In this document: piece after piece, positions 54,584 to 63,915 of the stretch
Numbering within the stretch: the first letter of the stretch is position 1
How the letters are laid out: every line of letters starts with the position of its first letter
Assembly (NCBI RefSeq): GCF_900188425.1
Contig: NZ_FZON01000018.1
Coordinates: forward strand, 1-64,000
Reading direction: 5' to 3'
DNA: 64,000 nucleotides
Source: Antarctobacter heliothermus
GTDB lineage: Bacteria > Pseudomonadota > Alphaproteobacteria > Rhodobacterales > Rhodobacteraceae
Translations under genes and position numbers: made by a program
Notes under the pieces: generated by a model
Told to the model about the DNA's origin: nothing
Database searches by the model: none
What the model saw: only the letters and a program-made list of their open reading frames with translations

Positions 54584-55483
54584 CTAGCGGTGCCGTGGTG
54601 TGACGCTTGTCTGACCGTGCGCGCGTCTTTCGCGCAGCAGCGAGTAGATCCCCGCGCCGACGATCAGCGCCGCCCCGGCAAGGGTCATTGTATCGGGGCG
54701 TTCGCCAAACAGGGTGTAGGCCAGGATCAGAGCCACGATCAGGCGGCTGTAGCGGAAGGGGGCGACGACGCCGACCTCTCCGGTGCGCATGGCAAAGGTC
54801 ATCGCGGTGTAGCCCGCAACGCCGCACAGCGCGGTGCCGCAGATCAGCGCGGCGGCCCAGGGTGTCGGCAGGGTCGGGGCACCGGGTTCAAAGGCAAGGA
54901 TCACGAGGCCCGCGACACTGACCACGGCAAAGCCCAGCACCCCCAGTTGCGCCGCGTGGACATGCATTGGCGCGGTGCGGGTTGCCAGATCGCGTCCGGC
55001 AAAGCCGATCATGCCAAGCAGGGCAAGGACAGCGTTCGCTTCGATCCCGGAAGGCGAGGGGCGCACGATCAGCAGTACGCCCAGAAACCCCACGGCCATG
55101 GCGGCCCAGCGGCGCGGGCCGATGCGTTCCTTTAGGACAACCGCCGCGCCCAGCATGACAAACAGCGGTGCGGCCTGAAGGATGGCCGAAGTGGTCGACA
55201 GCGGTGTGTAGGCAAGACTCAGCGCAAAGAAGAGACGGCCCGTGATCTCAAACGCAGTGCGGACAAGTAGCCCGCGGCGCAGGTAGTCGCGCGTCCAGAC
55301 CGGCACGCCGCTCAGACGGGCGTAGAGGGCGTAAAGTGCCATGGCCAGCAACCCGAATTGTAAGGTGCCCATTCCGGGGGTGATCCCGCCAGAGCCGGTG
55401 GCGGATTTGAAAAAGGCATCCTCGATTCCGAATCCCAGCATGGCGAGGATCATGTAGAGCGCGCCGCGCTGGTTGTCTGTCAT
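54584..55483 (-). CDS. EamA/DMT superfamily transporter
   Basis: A 299-residue inner-membrane protein with ten predicted membrane segments in two EamA repeats. It starts MTDNQRGALYMILAMLGFGIEDAFFK and contains AFEITGRLFFALSLAYTPLSTTSAIL in the first repeat. Drug/metabolite exporters of this fold move amino acids, nucleotides or amphipathic metabolites; the substrate is unknown. The start at 55483 follows GGAG; a longer reading from 55552 lacks support. It is oriented like era and may be cotranscribed. Confidence 0.87.
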   Translation of the reverse strand: MTDNQRGALYMILAMLGFGIEDAFFKSATGSGGITPGMGTLQFGLLAMALYALYARLSGVPVWTRDYLRRGLLVRTAFEITGRLFFALSLAYTPLSTTSAILQAAPLFVMLGAAVVLKERIGPRRWAAMAVGFLGVLLIVRPSPSGIEANAVLALLGMIGFAGRDLATRTAPMHVHAAQLGVLGFAVVSVAGLVILAFEPGAPTLPTPWAAALICGTALCGVAGYTAMTFAMRTGEVGVVAPFRYSRLIVALILAYTLFGERPDTMTLAGAALIVGAGIYSLLRERRAHGQTSVTPRHR

Positions 55484-55621
55484 TGGGAACTCCGGTGAGC
55501 GGGGACAATTCATGTTGGTGGCGGTTGACAGAGCGGACAAGTTTATCGGCAAGCCCTTTGCATCCTGCGGGGTTATCTGATTCTGTTTGATGTCAGACAG
55601 AGTTTCAGGAGACTGACTTTT

Positions 55622-56290
55622 ATGAATGAATTTGGGGGCCTGCTAACAATTATCCTGGTGGTTTTTGTGATTGCGATTGTCCAGAGAGTTAAACGAGCGG
55701 CGCGAGCGGCGAAACGGGGTCGTGATTCCTGGTCCTCGCCGAGGGCCACTTCGACCGCACCATCTAGCCCTTCGACGCAAGAAAATGTTGAGGTTGCAGA
55801 TTGGGTGGCTCCGGTTACAACCCAGCCCTTTGATCCAGACGATGATGTAGAGGTTGAAGAGCCCCCGGTGGTCATAGAGGGGCCAGCCTATGTCGTGGAC
55901 GGAGATACAGTCGTGGTTAGGAAGACGCAGATCCGGCTGTATGGCATTGATGCACCCGAAATGAACCATCCTTTTGGGAAAAAGGCCAAATGGGCACTAA
56001 TTCGGATGTGCAAAGGGCAATCTGTGCAGGCCGAAATACTCTCTCAGGATGCCCATGGACGCACTGTCGCTAGATGTCATCTGCCGGACGGACGCGATTT
56101 ATCTGCGGAGATGGTGAAGCAGGGGTTGGCGATTGATTGGCCGAAGTTTTCAGGTGGGGTTTATTCCAAGTTTGAAATCCCCAACGCCCGAAAGAAGATG
56201 TGGTTGGCCGACGCGCGCCAGAAAGGGCGGATGCATGTCTGGGAAGCCTTCGAAAATCGCCAAGCCGAAAAAGGTGTCAAGAATTCGTGA
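55622..56290 (+). CDS. Membrane-anchored thermonuclease (SNase) family protein
   Basis: A 222-residue protein with an N-terminal membrane helix ([17 protein letters not shown]) and a basic, then acidic linker (about residues 25-85). A staphylococcal-nuclease fold follows: VVDGDTVVV (calcium/phosphate region), [10 protein letters not shown] (Arg and Glu of the active site) and [11 protein letters not shown] (second Arg). It should cut DNA or RNA near the membrane. It runs against the rnc/era cluster and overlaps rnc by 14 bp at the 3' ends. Its sequence is visibly more AT-rich than its neighbours, which hints at acquisition. Confidence 0.87.
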   Translation: MNEFGGLLTIILVVFVIAIVQRVKRAARAAKRGRDSWSSPRATSTAPSSPSTQENVEVADWVAPVTTQPFDPDDDVEVEEPPVVIEGPAYVVDGDTVVVRKTQIRLYGIDAPEMNHPFGKKAKWALIRMCKGQSVQAEILSQDAHGRTVARCHLPDGRDLSAEMVKQGLAIDWPKFSGGVYSKFEIPNARKKMWLADARQKGRMHVWEAFENRQAEKGVKNS

Positions 56291-56960
56291 GTTCCTCCAA
56301 TAGCGCCTTGGCGGCCATCTGCTCGGCCTGCCGTTTCGATCCTGCCGTGGCCTGCGCCGTCTCACCCGATGGCAGCCTTGCCTCGATGGTAAAAACGGGC
56401 GCGTGGTCCGGTCCGCTGCGCCCGGTTTCGACATACGCGGGCGGCGGCAGGCCGCGTGCCTGTGCCCATTCCTGCAGGCTGGTCTTGGCGTCCTTGGCGT
56501 CTTCGTCCACGCCGTCGATCCGCGCGCCCCAGAGGCGCAGGATCAAGGCTCGCGCCACGTCAAAGCCCGCATCGACATATACGGCTGCAATCACCGCCTC
56601 CATCGCATCGCCGAGCAATGCCTGCTTGCGCCGCCCGCCCGACAACTGTTCCGAGCGGCCCAGTTTCAACGCGTCCCCCAGCCCAATCTCACGCGCGACA
56701 TCGGCGCAGGTCTCTTTGCGCACCAATGCGTTGAAGCGTGGCGCAAGCTGGCCTTCGGCGGCGGCACGATCCCGTTCCAGCAGCGCCTCTGCCATGACCA
56801 GACCCAGAACACGGTCGCCCAGAAACTCCAGCCGCTGGTTGTCTTCGCGTCCCGGACCCGAGCGCGAGGCGTGTGTCACCGCGCGCAGCAGCAGGCGCGG
56901 GTCAGCGAAATGATGGCCCAGCGCGCCCTGTAAAGTGGTCAGTTCTGCGGATAATTTCAT
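56277..56960 (-). CDS. rnc: Ribonuclease III
   Basis: Double-strand-specific RNase for rRNA and mRNA processing. The 227-residue protein has the RNase III signature [17 protein letters not shown] (about residues 40-56) and [17 protein letters not shown], with the catalytic Asp and Glu. A C-terminal double-strand RNA-binding domain has [18 protein letters not shown] and [18 protein letters not shown]. It is coupled to the upstream signal peptidase gene by ATGA overlap. Confidence 0.95.
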   Translation of the reverse strand: MKLSAELTTLQGALGHHFADPRLLLRAVTHASRSGPGREDNQRLEFLGDRVLGLVMAEALLERDRAAAEGQLAPRFNALVRKETCADVAREIGLGDALKLGRSEQLSGGRRKQALLGDAMEAVIAAVYVDAGFDVARALILRLWGARIDGVDEDAKDAKTSLQEWAQARGLPPPAYVETGRSGPDHAPVFTIEARLPSGETAQATAGSKRQAEQMAAKALLEELTNS

Positions 56961-57925
56961 TCGACAGTCCTCAGCACGCGCCCGTCGCGCCCTTCACGAG
57001 AATAGAGCACCAGACGGACCCGGCCCGCAACCGCCGCAACCGGGACAAGGCCGACGCCTCCCGCACTTTGCGCGATCCGGCTGTCCAGTGAGTTGTCGCG
57101 ATTGTCTCCGAGGACAAAGGCAAACCCCTCGGGGATCTCTACCAAGGCAGTGAAATCGGTGGCCATGCCCCCGACATCGAGCACAGTGTAGGACGGGCCG
57201 CCGGGCAATGTTTCGATTGCGGCTAGTTTGCTGCAAATGTCACCTTCGATCACCGGCGTGACGCATAGAGGGCGGGTGCCCATTGCGGTGGCGCGATAAG
57301 GTTCGGTCCAGTCCGGGGCTGTGGCCTGCGGCACCGGAGTGCCGTTCAGGATCACAAGGCCGTCCCGCATCTGCACCGTGTCACCCGGCAAGCCGATCAC
57401 TCTTTTGAGAAAATCCTGCCCCGAGACCGGATGACGGAAGATCACGACATCGCCGCGCCGTGGGGCTGCGAATCTGCGGGTGGCAAGCACATAGTCACCG
57501 GGTTGCAGGGTTGGCGACATGCTGCCTGTCGGGATGATGAAGGGAGCCCAGAGTGCCCGGCTGGCCATCAACGCGACCAGACCCCAGACCAGTGCGCGAC
57601 CACCACGGTTGAACGGGCCCGGAGCGGCCTCGGGTCGAGTGCGGCGCGCCAGCATGACGATGACAAGGATCAGCGACAGCAGCGGGACCACCAGCGCCCA
57701 CATCCATTTGCCGGACCAGCCCATGGCGCGCAACCGCCGACGGGCATGGCCAAAGAACAGCATGATCGCCAGCGCCGACACCAAGGAGATGCCGGCCCCC
57801 GCAATACTGAGGGGCGGCGCCTGAGTTTGTGCCGCCACCAGCCCCGCAACAGGGATGACGGCCAGTGCAAACCGCCCGCGCCCTGTCAGGCCGTGCCAGT
57901 GCAGTGCCTCGCGGACAAAGCCCAT
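56957..57925 (-). CDS. Signal peptidase I with N-terminal DUF805-like membrane domain
   Basis: A 322-residue S26 peptidase. The catalytic pair is Ser135 in [11 protein letters not shown] and Lys174 in [10 protein letters not shown], followed by [11 protein letters not shown] (box E), so it should cleave secretory signals. The first 100 residues are unusual: [18 protein letters not shown], then two hydrophobic segments around [20 protein letters not shown]. This resembles DUF805, a small membrane family whose members carry a RRL-x-D/A-x-G-x-SGWW motif. It is the second of two tandem signal peptidase genes. ATG 57925 lies 10 bp after the first gene's stop; it overlaps rnc by ATGA. Confidence 0.85.
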   Translation of the reverse strand: MGFVREALHWHGLTGRGRFALAVIPVAGLVAAQTQAPPLSIAGAGISLVSALAIMLFFGHARRRLRAMGWSGKWMWALVVPLLSLILVIVMLARRTRPEAAPGPFNRGGRALVWGLVALMASRALWAPFIIPTGSMSPTLQPGDYVLATRRFAAPRRGDVVIFRHPVSGQDFLKRVIGLPGDTVQMRDGLVILNGTPVPQATAPDWTEPYRATAMGTRPLCVTPVIEGDICSKLAAIETLPGGPSYTVLDVGGMATDFTALVEIPEGFAFVLGDNRDNSLDSRIAQSAGGVGLVPVAAVAGRVRLVLYSREGRDGRVLRTVE

Positions 57926-57935
57926 GGTCGTTGGC

Positions 57936-58769
57936 TCAGTCGATCTTTTCAAAGAACCGATCGCCGCGCCATGTCCAGAAGTACAGCATCGAGCGGCCCG
58001 CCGATGAGAACATCACCCGGTCGGCCCGGCCGATCAGGTTCTCATAGGGGACAAAGCCCACGCCGTTGGCGATGCTGGGAACGCGACTGTCAGAGGAATT
58101 GTCCCGGTTGTCCCCCATGAAAAAGTAGTGGCCTTCGGGGACCGTATAGATCGGCGTGTTGTCCGATCCCTGCATGGAAATATTCAGGATAGAATGGCTG
58201 ACCCCGCCGGGTAGCGTCTCGATCAGCTTTTCCTTGATGCAGGCGGCGCCGTCACCAACCGTGCCATTGGCACAGCGCGGCCGCAGACCCTGCGGCCCTT
58301 GCGGGGCGGCGAGCTCTTCAAATGTGCCGTCCGGGGTGATTTCGACCGGTTGGCCGTCAATGTGCAGCACGCCGTTGCGCATCTGTATACGCTCTCCCGG
58401 CAGGCCCACCAGTCGCTTGATGAAGTCGCGCCCGGAAACCGGGTGACGGAACACCACCACATCGCCGCGCTGCGGTTCACCGCCGAACAGGCGCTTGTTG
58501 TCGCCGTCGGCCCAACCGCACAGATCCTGCGCGTCCACGTTGATGCCGATGCGCGGAATGATGACAGAGGGGCAGGAGGCGTAGGAATAGCCATAGGCCA
58601 TTTTGTTCACAAAGAGGAAATCGCCAATCAGCAGCGTGTCCTTCATCGACCCCGATGGAATCCAGAACGGCTGAAACAGGAGGGTTCGAAAGACGCCGGC
58701 GATCAGCAGCGCGTAGACAATCGTCTTGATGGTCTCCCAGAGACCGCCTTTTTTCTCTTCGGTTGCCAT
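57936..58769 (-). CDS. lepB: Signal peptidase I
   Basis: Removes signal peptides from exported proteins. The 277-residue protein has one membrane segment (TIVYALLIAGVFRTLLFQPFWI), catalytic Ser41 in PSGSMKDTL and Lys118 in RDFIKRLVGLPGE, and GDNRDNSSDSR as box E. An insertion with several Cys (about residues 64-160) lies in the periplasmic domain. The start at 58769 has AAGGGG upstream; the frame continues to 58829 without family resemblance. It is the standard lepB of the core cluster, just before a paralogue and rnc. Confidence 0.94.
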   Translation of the reverse strand: MATEEKKGGLWETIKTIVYALLIAGVFRTLLFQPFWIPSGSMKDTLLIGDFLFVNKMAYGYSYASCPSVIIPRIGINVDAQDLCGWADGDNKRLFGGEPQRGDVVVFRHPVSGRDFIKRLVGLPGERIQMRNGVLHIDGQPVEITPDGTFEELAAPQGPQGLRPRCANGTVGDGAACIKEKLIETLPGGVSHSILNISMQGSDNTPIYTVPEGHYFFMGDNRDNSSDSRVPSIANGVGFVPYENLIGRADRVMFSSAGRSMLYFWTWRGDRFFEKID

Positions 58770-58908
58770 ATGGCGAGCCCCTTGCCTGTCGTTCCGCCGT
58801 TTCATGGGCGGCAGGGCAGGGCGTGTCAAGGCGGGAGGTCCCGCCGTTGACCGGATGGCCGGGTGGACCTTACGCTGCGTCAGTGATTTCCAAGCCGGAG
58901 TAATTGCG

Positions 58909-61266
58909 GTGATTCGATTTTGTTTGTTGCTTGCCTTGCTTCTGGCGGGTTTGGGTGTTCAGGCCCATGCCTAGGACGCATGTGACTTCCGGCTGGACAG
59001 AACCAAGCAATTCGAAGCCACCTTCAAACAACTCCTTCTTGACGAGGCAGAGCAGGCTGGGGGCCTCTGGCAGCCTATTCGCAGGGCCCAGAAAGAGGTC
59101 AAGGATCTGGCGCGATTTGTCGGGCGGTTGGATGTTTGCCTGCGGACGTCCGATGGGCGGCAGGTCGAATACCTTGATCCGGTCGGCGGGTTCAGGGTCA
59201 AGAGTGACAAGTTCGTCGGACTCTGCACGGCCACCCTTTTGCCCGACAACCAGCTGATCACGGCCCGGCACTGCTATTTTGATGACCGTGTCGCCGCGTT
59301 GGGATTCACCGAAATCGAGGCAGTGAAGGTGCACTTCGACTTTCGTCAGGTGGACTTCATTGGCGATGTCCAAAGCTTTGATGTGTTGCCTGTCGAAGTT
59401 GCTTCTGTCACGGACGTTGATGCGATTATCCTGCAAGTCAACGGCGACGCCAACGGAGCGATGGGCGGGCATATTCCACTGATTTTTCAAACGCGAACAC
59501 AGCCGCGGGATGCACTGTTGATGATTCATCACCCGATTGCCCAGCCCACGCAGTTTTCCTCGGGCACCTGCGCCGTGGCCAGAGAGCAATCGGACCTACC
59601 GGATCATGCCCCCAACCTGCGGCACATGTGTGAAACTTTCGGTGGGTCTTCGGGCGCATTGATTCTGGATGCGGATGAACGCGTCGTGGTGGGCCTGCAT
59701 CAGGGCACAGATGTGAAACCCGATGCCCGGGGCAGGCTGGACGGGTTCAACATCGGGTTCAAGTTTGACCCGGTGAACTTGGCGCTGGGACTGGCCTTCG
59801 AGCCGCTAAACGTGGTCGAGGGCAGGCTGGACGGAGTCCTGGCGCTGCGGGGACTGGACCGGAAAAGGACCGTTCTGGAAGACGTTGCATCGCGTTATCC
59901 GGGCACAAAGGTGGCGGCAAGGGCCGCGGGAATGTTGCAGGCATTGCCCGAACGGGACATCGACTCCGAGGCGCTTGCGGCGCTGGAGGCGGTCGGGAAG
60001 ATCGCCGATCCTGCGCGACGAAAGGCGGCGCTGGATCAGGTCGGGCGTGACTTTGACGGCACGCAGGCCGCGCGACAGGCCAAACGCCTGCTGGCGCTAA
60101 TGCAGCCCAAGCAGAAAACGCGCGACGAACATGCGACCGACTGGCTCGTATTGGCTCTGCAGATCACCGATGACGCCTGGCAGCGTGCACTGCTGGAGGC
60201 AATCGTGTCGGAGTTTGACGGGACGGCGGCGGCCGGGAGCGCGGCGGCCATGCTGGCGAAGATGGCTGTGGCCAATCGCGTACCCAAACAGGTGGTTGAG
60301 CCCAACCCCTCAATCGGCCCAATTGTGGCGATGACTGTCAAACAGGATGGGTCCGGCGATTTCCGCACCATCGCTGATGCGGTCAAGGCAGCTGAACCGG
60401 GCGCACGGATAGAGATTTACCCCGGCACCTATCAAGGAGGTGTTGATGTTGACAAAGCTCTTGACCTTGTCGGGATCGGAGATCGGGACAAGATCATCTG
60501 GGAGGCCAAGGACGATGCTGTCATCCATTGGACTGCCGGGTCCGGCCGCATCGCCAATCTAAGCCTGCGTCAGTTGGGCGGAAAATTCCACAGCGTCAAT
60601 TTTGACGGCGGCTCTGCACTGCTGGAAGACTGCGATCTCACCTCGCTGGGGTGGGCCATTGTGGCAATCCACAAAAGGGCGGATCCAGTGCTGCGCGGCA
60701 ACGTGATACACAATGGAAAGCAGGGAGGTGTCTTGGTTTTTAACAAGGGCCGTGGCCTGCTGGAGAAGAATGAGATCTACGGCAATGGCCTTGCAGGGGT
60801 TTCTATCAAGACCGATGCTGACCCGGTGCTGCGCGGCAATGTGATCCGCGATGGAAAGCAGGGAGGGGCCATGATCTATGAAAGGGGCCGTGGCCTGCTG
60901 GAGAACAATGAGATTTTCGGCAATGCCTTTTCTAACGTCGAGATCCGAATAGCGGCGGATCCGGTGCTGCGCGGCAATGTAATCCGTGGTGGTAAATACA
61001 GCGGCGTCTTTATTCACGACAAGGGCCGTGGCCTGCTGGAAGAGAATGAGATCTACGGCAATGCCCAAAATGGCGTTTCGATCGGGTCCGAGGCAGATCC
61101 GGAACTGCGCGGCAACGTGATCTCTGGCAATACCTACCATGCCATTGAGATCTATGACGGTGGCAAAGGCACCATCGTCGGCAATGATCTGCGCGGCAAC
61201 GTGCGTGGCGCGTTTGATGTCGAAATAACGGCCGGCGATGTCATCCGCCGCGACAATCAGGAATAG
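58909..61266 (+). pseudogene. Secreted trypsin-like protease / beta-helix protein interrupted by TAG after its signal peptide
   Basis: Read from GTG 58909 (GGAG eight bases upstream), the frame gives a signal peptide MIRFCLLLALLLAGLGVQAHA, then TAG at 58972-58974, then about 760 open codons to 61266. After the stop come DACDFRLDRTKQFEA, a serine-protease domain with TARHC (catalytic His), DVDAIIL (Asp) and GGSSGALI (nucleophile Ser), then three helical repeats (LEDVASRYPGTKVAARA and two like it). A pectinesterase-like start (DGSGDFRTIADAVKAAEPG) and a right-handed beta-helix end the protein. One C-to-T change (CAG to TAG) explains the lesion. Without readthrough only unexported downstream starts (for example near 59128) are left. 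Confidence 0.75.
60678..61110 (+). repeat. 138-bp tandem coding repeats of the beta-helix
   Basis: Three repeats of 138 bp (46 residues) are visible: GGGCCGTGGCCTGCTGGA starts at 60747, 60885 and 61023. Each unit reads DPVLRGNVI... then GRGLLE.NEI.GN.. as two 23-residue coils. The first unit begins at about 60685 and a fourth, less complete unit runs past 61110. Confidence 0.8.
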
Positions 61267-61668
61267 TCAGCCCTTCAGCCGCGCTTCGATCACCACAAAG
61301 GCCTGCGCCCAGGGGTGATCGTCGGTCAGGGTAACATGGATGATCGCCTCGTGCCCCGCAGGGGTCATCGCGTCAAGCCGTTCGCGCGCCCAGCCTGTCA
61401 CCTCCATTACCGGCTGGCCGGTGTGCAGGTTGCTGACGGCCATATCCTTCCACGCGATGCCCATGCGCAGGCCTGTCCCCAGCGCTTTGGAACAGGCTTC
61501 TTTCGCGGCCCAGCGTTTGGCGTAGGTGCCTGCCACATCGCGGCGGCGCTCTGCCTTGTGCTGTTCCACCTCGGTGAAGACGCGGTTGCGAAAGCGGTCA
61601 CCGAACCGCTCCAGCGTGCCGGCGATGCGGTCGATGTTGGCCAGATCGGTGCCGATGCCAAGAATCAT
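61267..61668 (-). CDS. acpS: Holo-[acyl-carrier-protein] synthase
   Basis: Attaches 4'-phosphopantetheine from CoA to a Ser of acyl carrier protein. The 133-residue protein has the metal/CoA site in [15 protein letters not shown] (Asp8) and the second in [14 protein letters not shown] (Glu), typical of the trimeric AcpS group. The start at 61668 is the family start; a TTG at 61674 is an alternative. It lies in the alphaproteobacterial pdxJ-acpS-lepB neighbourhood, although two genes separate it from pdxJ here and the pseudogene from lepB. Confidence 0.94.
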   Translation of the reverse strand: MILGIGTDLANIDRIAGTLERFGDRFRNRVFTEVEQHKAERRRDVAGTYAKRWAAKEACSKALGTGLRMGIAWKDMAVSNLHTGQPVMEVTGWARERLDAMTPAGHEAIIHVTLTDDHPWAQAFVVIEARLKG

Positions 61669-61694
61669 CTGCAATATGTCCCTGCGCGGGTGAT

Positions 61695-62156
61695 TTACTG
61701 CGACAAGCCGGTTGAGATCTCACCCGTTGCCTGATTCAGCGTGAAGCGCAGGCTGTACCAGTCGATATCGCCAATGGCCATGTTATAGGCCTGCACCGGC
61801 ACGGTAAAACTCAGCCCCGTTGCCGGATCATAGCTGGAGGTCAGTTCTTCAAACCTGATCCCGCCAAACCCCATGCCATCCAAACCGATCGTCTTGCACT
61901 GACGGTCGCCAATTTCGCTGTAGGGCGGGGACAGAACAAGGATATGCGCCCAGGCGATGGCGGGTTCGATGGTGTCCAGCACCGCCAGCCGCGTCTTGCC
62001 GTTGGAAAACGTGCGGGTGTTCTGTTCCCATGGTTCGGCAAGGTTCCACGCGCTCGCCTGCCACTCGCAGTCCGATACAGTGGCAACGGGGTCTTCTTGT
62101 GCGGCTGCGAGCGCGGGCAACAGGACAAGGGGCAGGACGGTCAGAAAACGGAGCAT
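61695..62156 (-). CDS. Hypothetical exported protein
   Basis: A 153-residue protein with a signal peptide (about residues 1-19, ending LAAAQ). A small domain with two Cys (in SDCEWQ and DRQCKT) follows, along with Trp-rich strands such as [13 protein letters not shown] and [13 protein letters not shown] recognise no family. It lies between acpS and the 2OG-oxygenase gene in the same direction and may be transcribed with them. The two cysteines could form a disulfide in the periplasm. Confidence 0.7.
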   Translation of the reverse strand: MLRFLTVLPLVLLPALAAAQEDPVATVSDCEWQASAWNLAEPWEQNTRTFSNGKTRLAVLDTIEPAIAWAHILVLSPPYSEIGDRQCKTIGLDGMGFGGIRFEELTSSYDPATGLSFTVPVQAYNMAIGDIDWYSLRFTLNQATGEISTGLSQ

Positions 62157-62241
62157 CGCGGATCACCAGGGCTGTCTGGGGTTCCGTGAAACCGTAGGCC
62201 GATCCGTGTGGCAAAGCGAGGACGGGTTTTCCCGACCTGCC

Positions 62242-63075
62242 CTAAAAGCCCAGCCGTTGCAGGCGTCCGATCACCTTACGAAAAATCACCGGCGGCAGAA
62301 TTTCCTGCAACCTGTCGGCGCGCTTTACCTGTTTGTCGATCTGGTCCTGCGAGCCCGGCCGCGGCCTGAACAGGGTGGTGTGGGATTTGCGCGTGTAGTC
62401 CCAGGTGGCGGTGTAATAGTACAACGCCATCGACATGCGCGGCTCTCCATCGGGATGGTTCACCGTTTCCGGATTGCCGTGCCATGTATCAGACCCGGTG
62501 TTGAAACAGCACATCCGGTTGAAGATCGGGACAAAGCTGTCGACCTGCGCGGTCATGTCGGTGTTCCAGATCTCGAACGATCCGCCGTAGTCCTTTTTCC
62601 AGTCCTTGTTCAGGTAAATCAGGATGTTCAGGCGGCGTTCCAGGTTCAGCTTGGCGTTGTGATTGAAATCCGCGTGAATATCCAGATGCCCGCCATTGGC
62701 CACCACATGTACACCGCCACCCGCAAAGTACGGATCGGGGATCAACCCGCTGATGCCTGTCATCTCTTCGAGAAAGCGCACAAACGGGCGCGAGTTCAGC
62801 ACATAGAACAGGTTGCGCGTGTAGGGCGGCAGGCGTTCGGGCAGGTAGCTGGACTTCAGCTTTTCCTGCGGTCTGTCGAACATGGTTTCCGCCTCGGGCA
62901 GGGTGCGGATCTCTTGCAGCACGCGGTCCAGAACCTCTTCGGGCAGGAAGTCGTCGAAACAGCCGTAAGGATAGGGCTGGCGGGCTTGGTACTCGGCGCC
63001 AACCCGCGCGCCAGCGGCCTTGGCCACAGCGGCGTCGATGGCAAGTGTTTCGGGATCCATCTGGATGACTGGCAT
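62242..63075 (-). CDS. 2-oxoglutarate/Fe(II)-dependent oxygenase family protein
   Basis: A 277-residue dioxygenase of the prolyl-4-hydroxylase-like group. The iron ligands are read as His134 and Asp136 in DIHADFNHN and His199 in DTWHGNPE. Arg213 in EPRMSMALYY binds 2-oxoglutarate, and the LNILIYLNKDW strand is typical. The substrate is unknown: a protein, peptide or amino acid. The start at 63075 has AAGGG upstream; the frame is open to 63132. It lies between pdxJ and acpS, where many relatives have no gene, so it is an accessory insertion in the core cluster. Confidence 0.85.
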   Translation of the reverse strand: MPVIQMDPETLAIDAAVAKAAGARVGAEYQARQPYPYGCFDDFLPEEVLDRVLQEIRTLPEAETMFDRPQEKLKSSYLPERLPPYTRNLFYVLNSRPFVRFLEEMTGISGLIPDPYFAGGGVHVVANGGHLDIHADFNHNAKLNLERRLNILIYLNKDWKKDYGGSFEIWNTDMTAQVDSFVPIFNRMCCFNTGSDTWHGNPETVNHPDGEPRMSMALYYYTATWDYTRKSHTTLFRPRPGSQDQIDKQVKRADRLQEILPPVIFRKVIGRLQRLGF

Positions 63076-63162
63076 GGCGATACCCTTTTCTGACAGGCGC
63101 GATGCAGCGTTCATACAGCCCGTTTGCGGCAAGAAAATGGTGACAAACTTATCGAATCCGCG

Positions 63163-63915
63163 TCAGGCGCGCGCGTCATCCATCAAACGCCGCATCTCGG
63201 CAATGGCCGGGCCCAGTCCCAGAAAGATCGCCTCGCCGATCAGGAAATGGCCGATGTTCAATTCCATCACCTCGGGAAAGGCGGCAACCGGCTTGACCGT
63301 GTCATAGGTCAGCCCGTGGCCCGCGTGCACCTCCAGACCCAGCGAGTGGGCAAATCCGGCCATCTCGCGCATCCGCTCCAGTTCGGTGTCGCGCTCGTCA
63401 AACCGGCCTTCGGCGTGGAGATCGCAAAAGGCACCCGTGTGCAATTCGATCACCTGAGCGCCAATCCGGTGCGCCGCCTCGATCTGACGGCGGTCGGCGG
63501 CGATAAAGATAGACACCCGGCATCCCGCCTCGCGCAGCGGTGCGATGAAATGCGCCAGCTTGTTTTCCTCGCGTGCGACCTCCAACCCGCCTTCGGTTGT
63601 CCGCTCTTCGCGCTTTTCCGGCACGATGCACACAGCATGGGGGCGGTGACGCAGGGCAATCTTTTGCATCTCGTCGGTGGCGGCCATCTCAAAGTTCAGC
63701 GGCACCGTAAGATGCTCCATAAGCGCGTCGATATCCGCGTCCGAGATGTGGCGGCGGTCTTCTCGCAGATGCGCGGTGATGCCGTCCGCACCGGCGGTTT
63801 CGGCCAGTTTCGCAGCGCGCACCGGGTCGGGATAGGCGCTGCCACGCGCGTTGCGCACGGTGGCAACGTGGTCGATGTTGACGCCAAGGCGCAAGGGTCC
63901 GGCGTTGGGGGTCAT
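63163..63915 (-). CDS. pdxJ: Pyridoxine 5'-phosphate synthase PdxJ
   Basis: Condenses 1-deoxyxylulose-5-phosphate with 3-amino-2-oxopropyl phosphate to pyridoxine 5'-phosphate. The 250-residue TIM barrel has [16 protein letters not shown] near the N-terminus (Asn/His phosphate site), HLREDRRHI with conserved catalytic His and Arg, and ELHTGAFCD and HAGHGLTYD with the active-site residues. It is the first visible gene of the core cluster read toward lower coordinates; the next 85 bp to the window end hold no gene that I can see. Confidence 0.95.
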   Translation of the reverse strand: MTPNAGPLRLGVNIDHVATVRNARGSAYPDPVRAAKLAETAGADGITAHLREDRRHISDADIDALMEHLTVPLNFEMAATDEMQKIALRHRPHAVCIVPEKREERTTEGGLEVAREENKLAHFIAPLREAGCRVSIFIAADRRQIEAAHRIGAQVIELHTGAFCDLHAEGRFDERDTELERMREMAGFAHSLGLEVHAGHGLTYDTVKPVAAFPEVMELNIGHFLIGEAIFLGLGPAIAEMRRLMDDARA

